Shown: positions 1 through 7,064, counted from the first letter of the stretch. The stretch is DNA of 9,897 nt from an uncultured Solirubrobacteraceae bacterium (GCA_955652345.1 CATPBV010000092.1:1-9897), one strand, 5' to 3'. The notes: generated from the sequence alone by a model not told the origin. Made by a program: numbers and translations.

Positions 1-1
1 C

Positions 2-448
2 GACGGTGACCCGAAGCTCGGAATCCCGACCTGCTGGGATCAGTGGTTTCCCGAGCTCGCTCGCGCCTACTCGATCGAGGGGGCCGAGATCCTGATCTAC
101 CCGACGGCGATCGGCTCCGAGCCAGACCACCCGGACTTCGACACCCAGCCGCTGTGGCAGCAGGTGATCGTCGCGAACGGGGTCGCGAACGCCACGTTCA
201 TGGTGGCCGTCAACCGCATCGGATTCGAAGAGCCGCTCACGTTCTATGGCTCGAGCTTCATCTCGGATCCGTACGGGCGGGTGCTGGCAAAGGCTCCCCG
301 GGACCAGCCGGCGGTAATCGTCGCCGACCTCGATCTCGATCAGCGCCGTGACTGGCTCGAGCTCTTTCCGTTCCTCCGCACCCGCCGGCCGGATGCCTAC
401 CGGCTCCTGGTCGAGCCCGCTGCGGAGCGCGCTACATTGCCTGCATGA
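2..448 (+). CDS. aguB: Carbon-nitrogen hydrolase, probable N-carbamoylputrescine amidase (C-terminal part, 5' cut by window)
   Basis: The gene enters from the left edge; 148 codons are visible before a TGA. The reading frame runs open from base 2, so the start is outside the window. Eleven codons in lies the nitrilase nucleophile motif TCWDQWFPE, with the catalytic Cys at bases 32-34. The CWDQWFPE wording and the C-terminal FPFLRTRRPDAYRLL segment are characteristic of N-carbamoylputrescine amidase. That enzyme hydrolyses N-carbamoylputrescine to putrescine, CO2 and ammonia in the agmatine route to polyamines, in the cytoplasm. The catalytic Glu and Lys of the family lie upstream and cannot be checked. 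The middle matches the family pattern: ILIYPTAIG, then a variant of the NRIG...FYGSSFISDPYG stretch. A related amidase such as beta-ureidopropionase is possible but fits less well. A GC-rich hairpin region follows, and the next gene starts about 100 bases downstream. Confidence 0.85.
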   Translation, partial: DGDPKLGIPTCWDQWFPELARAYSIEGAEILIYPTAIGSEPDHPDFDTQPLWQQVIVANGVANATFMVAVNRIGFEEPLTFYGSSFISDPYGRVLAKAPRDQPAVIVADLDLDQRRDWLELFPFLRTRRPDAYRLLVEPAAERATLPA

Positions 449-472
449 CCTCCAGGCCCTGATGCCGCGCCC

Positions 473-515
473 CCGGTGCTGCCGGCACCGGCACCGGCGC
501 CCGGGTCGCGGCCCG
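473..515 (+). terminator. Hairpin region after the amidase gene (candidate terminator)
   Basis: Two inverted repeats follow the amidase stop. CCGGTGC (473-479) pairs with GCACCGG (485-491) over a 5-nt loop: a perfect 7-bp stem. CGGG (502-505) pairs with CCCG (512-515). No U tract follows, so an intrinsic terminator is only plausible, as is common in high-GC actinobacteria. Such stems also arise by chance at this base composition. Apart from these hairpins, the gap 449-546 shows only the ribosome-binding site of the next gene. Confidence 0.3.
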
Positions 516-537
516 AATTGCTGCGTTGCTCTTCCCT

Positions 538-542
538 GGAGG
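538..542 (+). promoter_or_regulatory. Ribosome-binding site GGAGG that decides a TTG start
   Basis: A perfect GGAGG lies 4 nt upstream of TTG at 547-549. No in-frame ATG or GTG lies between here and the start of the conserved ABC domain, and the GTT GTA codons at 595-600 cannot initiate. TTG 547 is therefore the best-supported start. The upstream TTG at 526 has no such site. The spacing is somewhat short. Confidence 0.5.
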
Positions 543-546
543 TCAG

Positions 547-1488
547 TTGTCGTCCCACGGTTTCAACCCGATCCGCTCTGAAGAAGGCCACGACGTTGTA
601 GCGATCTCGCTACGAGGAGTCGTCAAGCGCTTCAGCTCGGTCGTTGCGGTCGACGGACTCGATCTAGATGTGCCGGTCGGGACCTGCTTCGGGCTGCTCG
701 GTCCCAATGGTGCCGGCAAGTCGACGACGATGCGGATGCTCACCGGGCAGGCGATCGCCGACGCCGGCAGCCTCGAGGTACTCGGTTTCCGTCTGCCGGA
801 GCAGTCAAAGCCGGCGCGACTGCGGATGGGCGTGTGCCCGCAGGAGAGCAATCTGGATGTCGATCTGCGCGTCCGGGACGTGCTCGACACGTTCGCGCGC
901 CTATACCGCGTCCCCTCGGCCCGCCGGCCGGTGGCGGTCGACCAAGCCCTTGCGCTGGCGCGCCTGACGGACCGTGCTCGCGACCGTGCTGTGACGCTGT
1001 CGGGCGGGATGCAGCGCCGGCTGCTGATTGCTCGTGCTCTGATCCACGACCCGGACCTGGTGCTGCTCGACGAGCCCACCGTCGGGCTCGATCCCCAGGT
1101 TCGCCAGCAGATCTGGTCGCTGATCCTCGCGCTGCGTGAGCGCGGGGCGACCGTGCTGATGTCGACGCACTACATCGAGGAGGCCGAGCGGCTGGCGGAT
1201 CGTGTGGCGATCATGTCGAAGGGGCGGGTGGTCGCGGAGGGGAGCCCGGCCGAGCTGATCGCTGAGTACGCGGGTCGAGAGGTGATCGACGTCGAGGGCT
1301 CGCAGACCCAGCTGACCGACCTCCGCAGCCGCGCGGACGCTGCCGGGATCCTGACGAGACCCTCCGGGCCATCGCTCACCTACCTTCACGCCGACCAGGA
1401 CGGTGATCGACGCCTGCCGGCCGGACGGCGCCGCGTGGCTACGCTCGAGGACGTGTTCGTCGCGCTCACCGGGGAGTACGTCGAATGA
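547..1488 (+). CDS. ABC exporter ATP-binding protein, NodI/DrrA type
   Basis: This is the 313-residue nucleotide-binding subunit of an ABC-2 exporter; it hydrolyses ATP on the cytoplasmic face to drive efflux through the permease encoded next. From the TTG start at 547, the Walker A motif GPNGAGKST is at about residues 52-60, the Q-loop Gln near 99 (CPQE), the signature LSGGMQRR from about 151, Walker B LVLLDEP at 171-177, and the H-loop His near 208 (STHYIEEAE). The roughly 80-residue C-terminal extension ends in TLEDVFVALTGEYVE, typical of the DrrA/NodI/CcmA group. Its stop overlaps the permease start (ATGA, 1485-1488), so the two are translationally coupled. Substrate unknown: NodI relatives work with lipo-oligosaccharide export and DrrA relatives with drug efflux, but neither can be assigned here. 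TTG at 526 would add 7 residues. Confidence 0.92.
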   Translation: MSSHGFNPIRSEEGHDVVAISLRGVVKRFSSVVAVDGLDLDVPVGTCFGLLGPNGAGKSTTMRMLTGQAIADAGSLEVLGFRLPEQSKPARLRMGVCPQESNLDVDLRVRDVLDTFARLYRVPSARRPVAVDQALALARLTDRARDRAVTLSGGMQRRLLIARALIHDPDLVLLDEPTVGLDPQVRQQIWSLILALRERGATVLMSTHYIEEAERLADRVAIMSKGRVVAEGSPAELIAEYAGREVIDVEGSQTQLTDLRSRADAAGILTRPSGPSLTYLHADQDGDRRLPAGRRRVATLEDVFVALTGEYVE

Positions 1489-2273
1489 CCTCGACGGGCG
1501 TGTCTCTTCGCCGCATCGAACCCGCTGGGGTGCTCGCGGTGGCCGCCCGGGAGTGGACGGTGTTCTGTTACTTCTGGCGCAACCAGACGTTCGCGGCTGT
1601 GGTCGAACCGATCGTCAACCTACTTGCGTTCGGCTTTGGCTTCGGCGCGCTCGTCTCGAAGATTGCGGGAATCCCCTACATCCAGTTCGTCGGAACCGGG
1701 GTGGTCGCCACCAGCGTGCTGTTCAGCGCCGTCTTCTCCGGCATGTTCGACTCCCTCTATAAGCGGCGCTACCAGCGAATCTACGACGCACTGCTTGCCG
1801 CGCCGGTCGACGTCGAGGAGATCGTGACCGGCGAGGTCCTGTTCCTCGGCACCCGGGCCGGGATCTACGGCATAGCGCCGCTGATCGTGGCGTTCTTCTT
1901 CGGGCTCACGCCCACGCCGGCGATGCTGCTGGTGCCGTTCATCAGCATCCTGACCGGGATCGGGTTCGCGGCGTTCGGCATGCTCTTCGCTGCGCTCGCT
2001 TCACGCTTCGATGACTTCAACTACGTCATCAGCGGGCTGATCACACCGTTGTTCTTGCTGGCCGGCGCGTTCTTCCCGCTCAATCAGCTGCCGGAGTGGT
2101 TGCGCGTTGCAGCACAACTGAACCCCCTGTATCACTGCATCGAGCTGGTTCGCCATTGTGCTTTCGGCCTGCAACCCGGCGCCGATCTGATCCACCTCGG
2201 GGCGCTGGCCGTGTTCGCGCTGCTGGCGTGGGCCGCGGCGGTGTGGCGGACCCGCGCTCGGCTGATCGACTGA
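1485..2273 (+). CDS. ABC-2 type transport permease, NodJ-like
   Basis: This is the 262-residue membrane subunit partnering the upstream ATPase. Six hydrophobic segments are visible, at about residues 36-57, 66-87, 118-139, 146-171, 180-199 and 236-255, the usual ABC-2 permease topology. The segment around residues 194-222, running FFPLNQLPEWL to LNPLYHCIELVR, is the ABC-2 signature and strongly resembles the equivalent part of NodJ. The start ATG overlaps the ATPase stop by 4 nt, so stoichiometric coupled translation is expected. One ATPase plus one permease gives a dimer-of-each exporter. No dedicated accessory gene (fusion protein, glycosylation or biosynthetic gene) is next door, so the substrate cannot be inferred from context; lipid-linked sugars or a hydrophobic toxic compound are both possible. 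Confidence 0.92.
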   Translation: MTSTGVSLRRIEPAGVLAVAAREWTVFCYFWRNQTFAAVVEPIVNLLAFGFGFGALVSKIAGIPYIQFVGTGVVATSVLFSAVFSGMFDSLYKRRYQRIYDALLAAPVDVEEIVTGEVLFLGTRAGIYGIAPLIVAFFFGLTPTPAMLLVPFISILTGIGFAAFGMLFAALASRFDDFNYVISGLITPLFLLAGAFFPLNQLPEWLRVAAQLNPLYHCIELVRHCAFGLQPGADLIHLGALAVFALLAWAAAVWRTRARLID

Positions 2274-2377
2274 ACCGCGTTCAAGAGTCGCGCGCAGCGA
2301 CCGATAACACGGCTAATTCGCAGTGCCAAGGCTGACCGTGCCTGTGAAGGCATCTGCGGATGTGTCGCGCATCCACG

Positions 2378-2383
2378 AAAGGA
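2378..2383 (+). promoter_or_regulatory. Ribosome-binding site of the secreted PASTA protein
   Basis: AAAGGA precedes ATG 2388 by 4 nt, supporting that start and the signal peptide it gives. The rest of the 114-nt gap (2274-2377) holds only a weak 5-bp hairpin, GTCGC 2287-2291 with GCGAC 2297-2301. I see no convincing promoter hexamers there. A promoter is nevertheless expected, because the product is unrelated to the exporter. Confidence 0.55.
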
Positions 2384-2387
2384 ACCC

Positions 2388-3566
2388 ATGCTTAGACGGA
2401 TTTCCGGCGTCGCACCTATCGCCGCCCTCCTCAGCCTCGCCTTCGCCGCAACTGCCAGCGCGGACGTAATGCTCGGATCGGTCGGGATCCCGAGCGGGTC
2501 AACCGCCCAGGGCTGCCCCTCCGGCTCTGTCGCCGCCGAGCTCTCGTCCGCCACGGGCGTCGATTTCACTGTCCCCGCCGGTGGAGGTGCGATCGACCAA
2601 TGGCAGACCAACACCACCGGCGCGACCCCGGGTGCCTTGGTCACGTTCTTGGTGCTGAGGCCGACGGCCGACAACCGCTACCTGATCGTCGGCGCCGACA
2701 CCAAGACGCTTCCCAACCCGCTTCCGGTAGGTAACGTGGCTACGTTCCCGCTGTCCGCGCCGATCATCGTCGCGGGCGGCGAGACGCTGGGCCTAAACGC
2801 CCCCTCTCCGGGCGCCTGCTTGTGGTCTGGCGGCTCGACGCCGCCCGCCGACAGCCTCATCGGGCTGGCGCCGAACGGCACGCTCACCCCCGGCCAGACG
2901 ATGACCCCGCAGATCGTGGGCGGCGCCGAGGTGATGAACCTCGCCGCCAACCTCGTCACCCGCCAGGATGTCGGAGTCACCGCGAGCGCGGTGCCGTCAA
3001 CCGTGACCTTGGGCACCCCGGCGCTGCTCACCTCGACTGTCAGCAACGCCGGCCCCAGCTCCTCGCCTTTCAGCGTCGCGAGTGGGATCCCGGCTGGTCT
3101 GACGATCGACTCGGCAGCGGCGGGCTCAGGCTCCTGCACGATTAGCGCTCAGCAGGTGACGTGCACGATCACCGGCCTCGCGCCGGGGCAGAGTGTTCCG
3201 CTGGACATCGTGGTGACGCCAACCGTTGCGCGCGCCTACGCGTACAACGTATTGGCCGTGACCGGCGGCCTATGGCCAGATCCCAACCCGGCGAACAACA
3301 GCGCTTCGGCTCAGCTGATCGCGGTGCCGGCGCCGCTACATGCCTCCCAGTGCTTCGTTCCGAACCTCAAGGGTGTTCGGGCGCGAGTTGCCAAGAAGAT
3401 GCTGAGCCTGCTCGGATGCCGGGTGGGGAAGGTCAAGCGCGTTCACAGCACAAGCGTCCCGAAGGGAGCGGTGATCAAAACCACTCCCCGAGCCGGCACC
3501 TACGCCGCCGGAAAGGTCGTGAACGTCCGGATCTCCTCCGGGCGAGGAGGGCACAAGCACCACTAG
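2388..3566 (+). CDS. Secreted protein with DUF11-like repeat and C-terminal PASTA domain
   Basis: A 392-residue exported protein. Residues 1-25 form a Sec signal peptide (MLRR basic start, IAALLSLAFAA core, cleavage after ATASA). Residues 26-190 are a Gly/Pro/Thr-rich region, probably beta-structured, that I do not recognise. Residues 195-310 look like a DUF11/CARDB-type Ig-fold unit (DVGVTASAVPSTVTLG, TSTVSNAGPSSS, C250/C259 pair, WPDPNPANNSA). Residues 322-385 form a PASTA domain (CFVPNLKGVRARVAKKMLSLLGC, then VPKGAVIKTTPRAG and VVNVRISSG), with C322/C344 probably disulfide-bonded. PASTA domains of Ser/Thr kinases and penicillin-binding proteins bind peptidoglycan or muropeptides; here there is no kinase, transglycosylase or membrane anchor. 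The six Cys at 43, 144, 250, 259, 322 and 344 suit an extracytoplasmic protein. The tail is basic and ends GHKHH. A role in wall or surface adhesion is inference. Confidence 0.85.
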   Translation: MLRRISGVAPIAALLSLAFAATASADVMLGSVGIPSGSTAQGCPSGSVAAELSSATGVDFTVPAGGGAIDQWQTNTTGATPGALVTFLVLRPTADNRYLIVGADTKTLPNPLPVGNVATFPLSAPIIVAGGETLGLNAPSPGACLWSGGSTPPADSLIGLAPNGTLTPGQTMTPQIVGGAEVMNLAANLVTRQDVGVTASAVPSTVTLGTPALLTSTVSNAGPSSSPFSVASGIPAGLTIDSAAAGSGSCTISAQQVTCTITGLAPGQSVPLDIVVTPTVARAYAYNVLAVTGGLWPDPNPANNSASAQLIAVPAPLHASQCFVPNLKGVRARVAKKMLSLLGCRVGKVKRVHSTSVPKGAVIKTTPRAGTYAAGKVVNVRISSGRGGHKHH

Positions 3567-3610
3567 CGTTCTCCCGGAGCGCAGCGGTTGCCTGATCCGG
3601 CGTAAGCACA

Positions 3611-3649
3611 GCCCGGCGTTCGGGCGCACGGCCATTGCGGCGCCCGGAC
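3611..3649 (+). terminator. Overlapping hairpins after the PASTA gene (candidate terminator)
   Basis: The main stem is bases 3618-3627 with 3640-3649: ten pairs including one G-U, with a 12-nt loop. A competing small stem, GCCCG 3611-3615 with CGGGC 3621-3625, uses part of the same left arm, so the two cannot coexist. No U run follows. The position, just after one gene and just before the promoter-like box of the next, fits a high-GC terminator. Confidence 0.4.
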
Positions 3650-3652
3650 CTC

Positions 3653-3658
3653 TACCGT
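3653..3658 (+). promoter_or_regulatory. Candidate -10 box upstream of the dipeptidase gene
   Basis: TACCGT fits the actinobacterial TANNNT consensus. It lies 7 nt upstream of ATG 3666, so a transcript starting at or next to that ATG would be leaderless. No clear -35 hexamer is visible. The same spacing recurs before the starts at 7514, 9351 (reverse strand) and 9413, which raises the weight of this short match. Confidence 0.35.
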
Positions 3659-3665
3659 AGCGCCG

Positions 3666-3725
3666 ATGGGACGGGTCATCGATGGCGTCGACGAGATCGT
3701 CGAGCCGGCGGACGCCGGTGGCTGA
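3666..3725 (+). CDS. Possible 19-codon leaderless upstream ORF
   Basis: ATG 3666 opens a 19-codon frame (product begins MGRVIDGVDEIVEP) that ends at TGA 3723-3725, in a different frame from the dipeptidase. Its codons look coding-like: A/T-rich second positions and mostly G/C third positions. The overlapping dipeptidase frame here reads as Arg/Ser-rich low complexity. It stops 5 nt past an in-frame GTG (3718) of the dipeptidase gene, so it could be a coupled leader peptide. A frameshift in the true N-terminus, or chance, are alternatives. Confidence 0.25.
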   Translation: MGRVIDGVDEIVEPADAGG

Positions 3726-4776
3726 CCGGGCTCTTCCGCCGGTCTTCGACGGGCACAACGATGCCCTCACCCGCGACGATCATGCTCTGCTCGCGTTGGG
3801 TCGCGAGGGAGGCGATCTCGACCTGCCGCGGATGCGGGCCGGTGGGATGCGGGGTGGCATCTTCGCGGTGTTCGCCTCCGGCGGCGATGAGGAGCGCGCA
3901 CCCGTGCCGAGGGACGACGGAGTGATCGAGTTCGAGTTGTCGGCGCCGGTGGCGCACGAGCCCGCTTCGGCCGAGGCGACCTCGGCGGCGGGGAGGCTGC
4001 TGGCGCTCGAGCGCCAGGGAGAGCTACGAGTCGCGCGCGCAATCGCGGATGTCGATGCCGCTGCCCGCGACGACGAGCCGCCCGTCGCCGTACTCCACCT
4101 CGAGGGCGCGGAGGCGATCGATCCCGAGCTCGAGTCGCTCGATCTCTGGTATCAGGCGGGGCTCCGGTCGCTCGGACCGGTGTGGAGCCGTCCGAACGCG
4201 TTCGGTCACGGGGTGCAGTTCATCGCTCCCTCCTCGCCCGACACAGGGCCGGGGCTGACCGACCGCGGTCGCGCGCTGGCGAGCGCCTGCGCCGAGCTCG
4301 GCATCATGCTCGACGTCAGCCACCTGAACGAGGCCGGCTTCTGGGATCTCGCGCGCCTCGAGCTCGGTCCGATCGTCGCGACCCACTCCGCCGTGCATGC
4401 TCTGTGCGCGAGCTCCCGCAACCTGACCGATGGTCAGCTCGACGCGATCGGCGATTCCGGCGGATTGGTCGGGATCGTGTTCGCGTGCCCGTTCCTGCGT
4501 CCAGACTTCGCCGACGACGAGGACACTCCGCTCGAGCTGATCGCCTCGCACGCGCGTTACGTGGCTGACCGCATCGGCGTCGAGCACGTCGCACTCGGCT
4601 CCGACTTCGACGGCGCCACGATCCCGGCGCCGCTGGGGGACGTCGCGGGATTACCGAAGTTGCTCGGCGCCCTGATGCAGGCCGGGTTTGGCGACGGCGA
4701 GCTGTCCGCGATCGCCTGGGACAACTGGCGGCGAGTGCTGGCCGAGTGGTGGCGGGACGACGGGTCGAGCCGCTAG
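3682..4776 (+). CDS. Membrane dipeptidase (renal dipeptidase family, peptidase M19)
   Basis: A 364-residue binuclear zinc dipeptidase of the amidohydrolase superfamily, hydrolysing dipeptides (in some relatives D-residue or beta-lactam substrates). The metal ligands of the family are in order: H25 and D27 in FDGHND, E141 in HLEGAEAI, H214 in LDVSH, H235 in ATHSAVHA, and D308 in LGSDFDG. The NLTD and GGLVGIVF stretches are also characteristic. There is no signal peptide or lipobox, so it is probably cytoplasmic despite the family name; length is normal for bacterial members. The start is uncertain: ATG 3682 is the only in-frame ATG before the fold, but residues 2-12 (ASTRSSSRRTP) look non-coding. 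GTG 3718, giving VADRALPPVFDGHND, is equally plausible. The TAG stop overlaps the stop of the convergent gene within one CTAG. Confidence 0.9.
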   Translation: MASTRSSSRRTPVADRALPPVFDGHNDALTRDDHALLALGREGGDLDLPRMRAGGMRGGIFAVFASGGDEERAPVPRDDGVIEFELSAPVAHEPASAEATSAAGRLLALERQGELRVARAIADVDAAARDDEPPVAVLHLEGAEAIDPELESLDLWYQAGLRSLGPVWSRPNAFGHGVQFIAPSSPDTGPGLTDRGRALASACAELGIMLDVSHLNEAGFWDLARLELGPIVATHSAVHALCASSRNLTDGQLDAIGDSGGLVGIVFACPFLRPDFADDEDTPLELIASHARYVADRIGVEHVALGSDFDGATIPAPLGDVAGLPKLLGALMQAGFGDGELSAIAWDNWRRVLAEWWRDDGSSR

Positions 4777-7064
4777 GCCACGCCGCGTGCGGGAGCCACC
4801 GACCGGCGGTCGAGTGCCAGCCGGTAGCCGTCGCCGAGTCGCCTGAGAGCGGCCTCCCAGGTTCGGTCCCGCGCCGCGTCCAGGCCACCCCGACGCAGGT
4901 GCTCCCGAAGTGGTCGGTCGCCGACGAGCGAGAGCACGGCATCGGCCAGAGCGCCGGCATTCGGAGCCGTCAGCAGGCCAGACTGCCCGTGGCTGATCAG
5001 CGATGCCGGGCCGCCACGTTCGACGGCGACAATCGGGAGCCCGCTGGCCTGTGCCTCGAGGATGACCTGGCCGAACGTGTCCGTCTCGCTGGCGAACAGG
5101 AACAGGTCGGCACTTGCATACACGCGCGCGAGCTCTTCGCCCTCGAGCCAGCCGAGGAAGGTTGCGGAACCCGGCAGTCGCTCCGCCAGCAGGCTCTCCT
5201 CCGGACCGCCTCCGGCGAGAATCAGGCGAAGCCGCGGATCCCGTCGCCGCGCCTCGAGGAACGCGTCGGCGAGTAGCTCGACGCCCTTCTCGCGAGTCAG
5301 CCGCCCGGCATAGAGCACGTTGATCTCGCCGGGCAGAAGTCCCGGCGCCGCAAGCGAGGGGCGAAAGCGACCGAGGTCCACGCCCCGATCCCACCGCGAG
5401 AGCCGCTCCAGCGGCACGCCCAGCTCGGACAGCCGCTCGTCGCTCGACGGGCTCGGTGATAGCACGGTGTCACACGCCCCGTAGAAGAACGCAAGCGCGA
5501 TCCGCGCCAGCTGCTCGGCCTCCGGCCGGCCGCTCCGCAGCCCGGCGTACGCGGCCAGCTCCGTGTGGTAGGAACCCGCGATCGGGATTCCGAGCAGTCG
5601 GGCGAGCATCCACGCGGCGCAACCCGATGGCCCAGGGGAGCACACGTGAACGAGCTCATACCCGCCCTGGGCGATGGCCTCGACGATCGCGGGAACGCTG
5701 GGCACCCCGACGCGCAGACCGGGATACAACGGGATCTCCACTTCTGCGACCGTGCTGAGCCGCCGGTCGACACCGGCGTCGGTGCCGACGATCTCGACCT
5801 CGAAGCCCGGGACGCCGCGTTCGCGAACCTCCCTGATCGCGCTGGCGGCACCATGGACGGCATCCAGGCCGTCGGCTACGAGCGCTACCCGTGGCCGCTC
5901 GCTTTGGCCACGCTCCAAGCGTCGTTTCTCGGAGGTCAGGAACGCCTCGGCGGCCGCATACGGGATGACCGGGACGCAGGCGTCGAAGATGCGCAGCGCT
6001 CCATGTCGAAGCTCGAGCGCGCCAACGGCTACGGGCTTTGACACGTTCGCCTCGATTGTGGAGACCACCGTCCGCACGGCCGCGGCAAGCTTGCGTTCGT
6101 GAATACGGCGCGCTCGGCGCTCGAGGTCGGCGTGACTGAGCTGCCCGTCGGTGAGCGACTCGATCACGCCGGCGTGATCGTTCTCCTGACCCATCGCGGC
6201 TATCCACGCTCCGAGGAGAGCCCGGGCGTCTCCCGGTCCGAGGTCGCTGCGCGCACTCCCAGAGCGAGCTGCGCCCTCGCCCAGGAGTCGCTCCACGATC
6301 TTCAGAACCGCGGACGGATCCGCCGACTGGTCGCTGGCTTCGCGGCCGATGGTCCGGGTCGTGAGCGCGATCGCCGCATGGGCCCACTTGGCGGCGCTTC
6401 CCTGCGCTCCCTCCGTCACCGCGCGCCCCGCGCGCACATGCGCAAGGAACTCCTCGACGGTCGGCGCATGCGGAGTCTCGGTGAACGTCCGGCCGACGTC
6501 GATCCCGCCGTGGTCGTCCGTCCCCCCGATCCCGATGCCTCCATGGGTCTCGATATAGACGAACGCTGGGAGGTTCAGCTCCTTGGCCCTCGAGCCGTTT
6601 CGTGTCTCCCAGATGGGAAACAGCTCTGCGAGCCGGCGGCGGTGGCGCGCTGTCAGCGGTGCTTCTACGGCGTAGAACGGATGCGCGACCGCGGCGGTGA
6701 TCTCGCGAGCGTGCAGGTAGGCAGCGCAGGCTTCGAGATCGTGGCTGTGTGCTTGTAGCCATTCGTGATCGTCGGGAGTGATCGCGTAGCAGAGGATGTG
6801 GACTGCCTGAGGCTCGCCCTTGAACCACGCCGTCAGCTCTTCGGAGATGAAGGTGTCGGGCAGATGGCCGAGCTCGAGCGCACCGGCGATCGTGTCGTGG
6901 TCGGTGAGCGTGACGAAGTCCATTCCGCGGCGCTTGGCCAGTCCATAGACCTCGGCGGGGTCGGTGGCGCATTCGGGGATCCCCAGGCTTCGCTGGACGC
7001 CGAGCTTCGAGAGCGCCGACGCCGAGGAGTGCACGTGCATGTCAATGCGAGTCGTCTCGTTCAT
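4773..7064 (-). CDS. PHP-domain phosphoesterase / GT4 glycosyltransferase fusion protein
   Basis: 763 residues in one uninterrupted frame. Residues 5-215 form a PHP metallo-hydrolase domain with metal motifs visible: DMHVHSS (D8, H10, H12), LTDHDT (D55, H56, D57), SEE (74-76), AHPF (H128) and GGTDDHGG (D183, D184, H185). Residues 216-385 are a mainly helical, charged linker that I cannot assign. Residues 390-745 are a GT-B glycosyltransferase of family 4: VALVADGL...GAASAIREV N-lobe, GSYHTE (497-502), AGRLTREKG with R588 and K593, and the E-x7-E-like element E660-TDTFGQVILE670. GT4 enzymes move sugars from NDP donors onto lipid, sugar or small-molecule acceptors with retention. PHP domains hydrolyse phosphoesters. 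A two-step reaction, with one half acting on the substrate or product of the other, is inference. No signal peptide or membrane segment. No good Shine-Dalgarno precedes the start. The mmcQ-like gene lies 68 nt upstream on the same strand. Confidence 0.93.
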   Translation of the reverse strand: MNETTRIDMHVHSSASALSKLGVQRSLGIPECATDPAEVYGLAKRRGMDFVTLTDHDTIAGALELGHLPDTFISEELTAWFKGEPQAVHILCYAITPDDHEWLQAHSHDLEACAAYLHAREITAAVAHPFYAVEAPLTARHRRRLAELFPIWETRNGSRAKELNLPAFVYIETHGGIGIGGTDDHGGIDVGRTFTETPHAPTVEEFLAHVRAGRAVTEGAQGSAAKWAHAAIALTTRTIGREASDQSADPSAVLKIVERLLGEGAARSGSARSDLGPGDARALLGAWIAAMGQENDHAGVIESLTDGQLSHADLERRARRIHERKLAAAVRTVVSTIEANVSKPVAVGALELRHGALRIFDACVPVIPYAAAEAFLTSEKRRLERGQSERPRVALVADGLDAVHGAASAIREVRERGVPGFEVEIVGTDAGVDRRLSTVAEVEIPLYPGLRVGVPSVPAIVEAIAQGGYELVHVCSPGPSGCAAWMLARLLGIPIAGSYHTELAAYAGLRSGRPEAEQLARIALAFFYGACDTVLSPSPSSDERLSELGVPLERLSRWDRGVDLGRFRPSLAAPGLLPGEINVLYAGRLTREKGVELLADAFLEARRRDPRLRLILAGGGPEESLLAERLPGSATFLGWLEGEELARVYASADLFLFASETDTFGQVILEAQASGLPIVAVERGGPASLISHGQSGLLTAPNAGALADAVLSLVGDRPLREHLRRGGLDAARDRTWEAALRRLGDGYRLALDRRSVAPARGVA

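Noticed and set aside
475..500. Short GCCGGCACC-type repeats after the amidase gene as a repeat element or CRISPR
   Set aside because: Only two or three imperfect 6-mers without regular spacers; better explained as the hairpin stem and GC bias.
2287..2301. Hairpin GTCGC/GCGAC after the permease gene as a terminator
   Set aside because: Only 5 bp and no U tract; too weak to call at this base composition.
5656..6972. 438-codon reverse-strand frame inside the PHP-GT4 gene
   Set aside because: Arg/Ser/Gly-rich shadow in an alternative frame; the overlapping frame carries all PHP and GT4 motifs. Long open shadows are expected at this G+C content.
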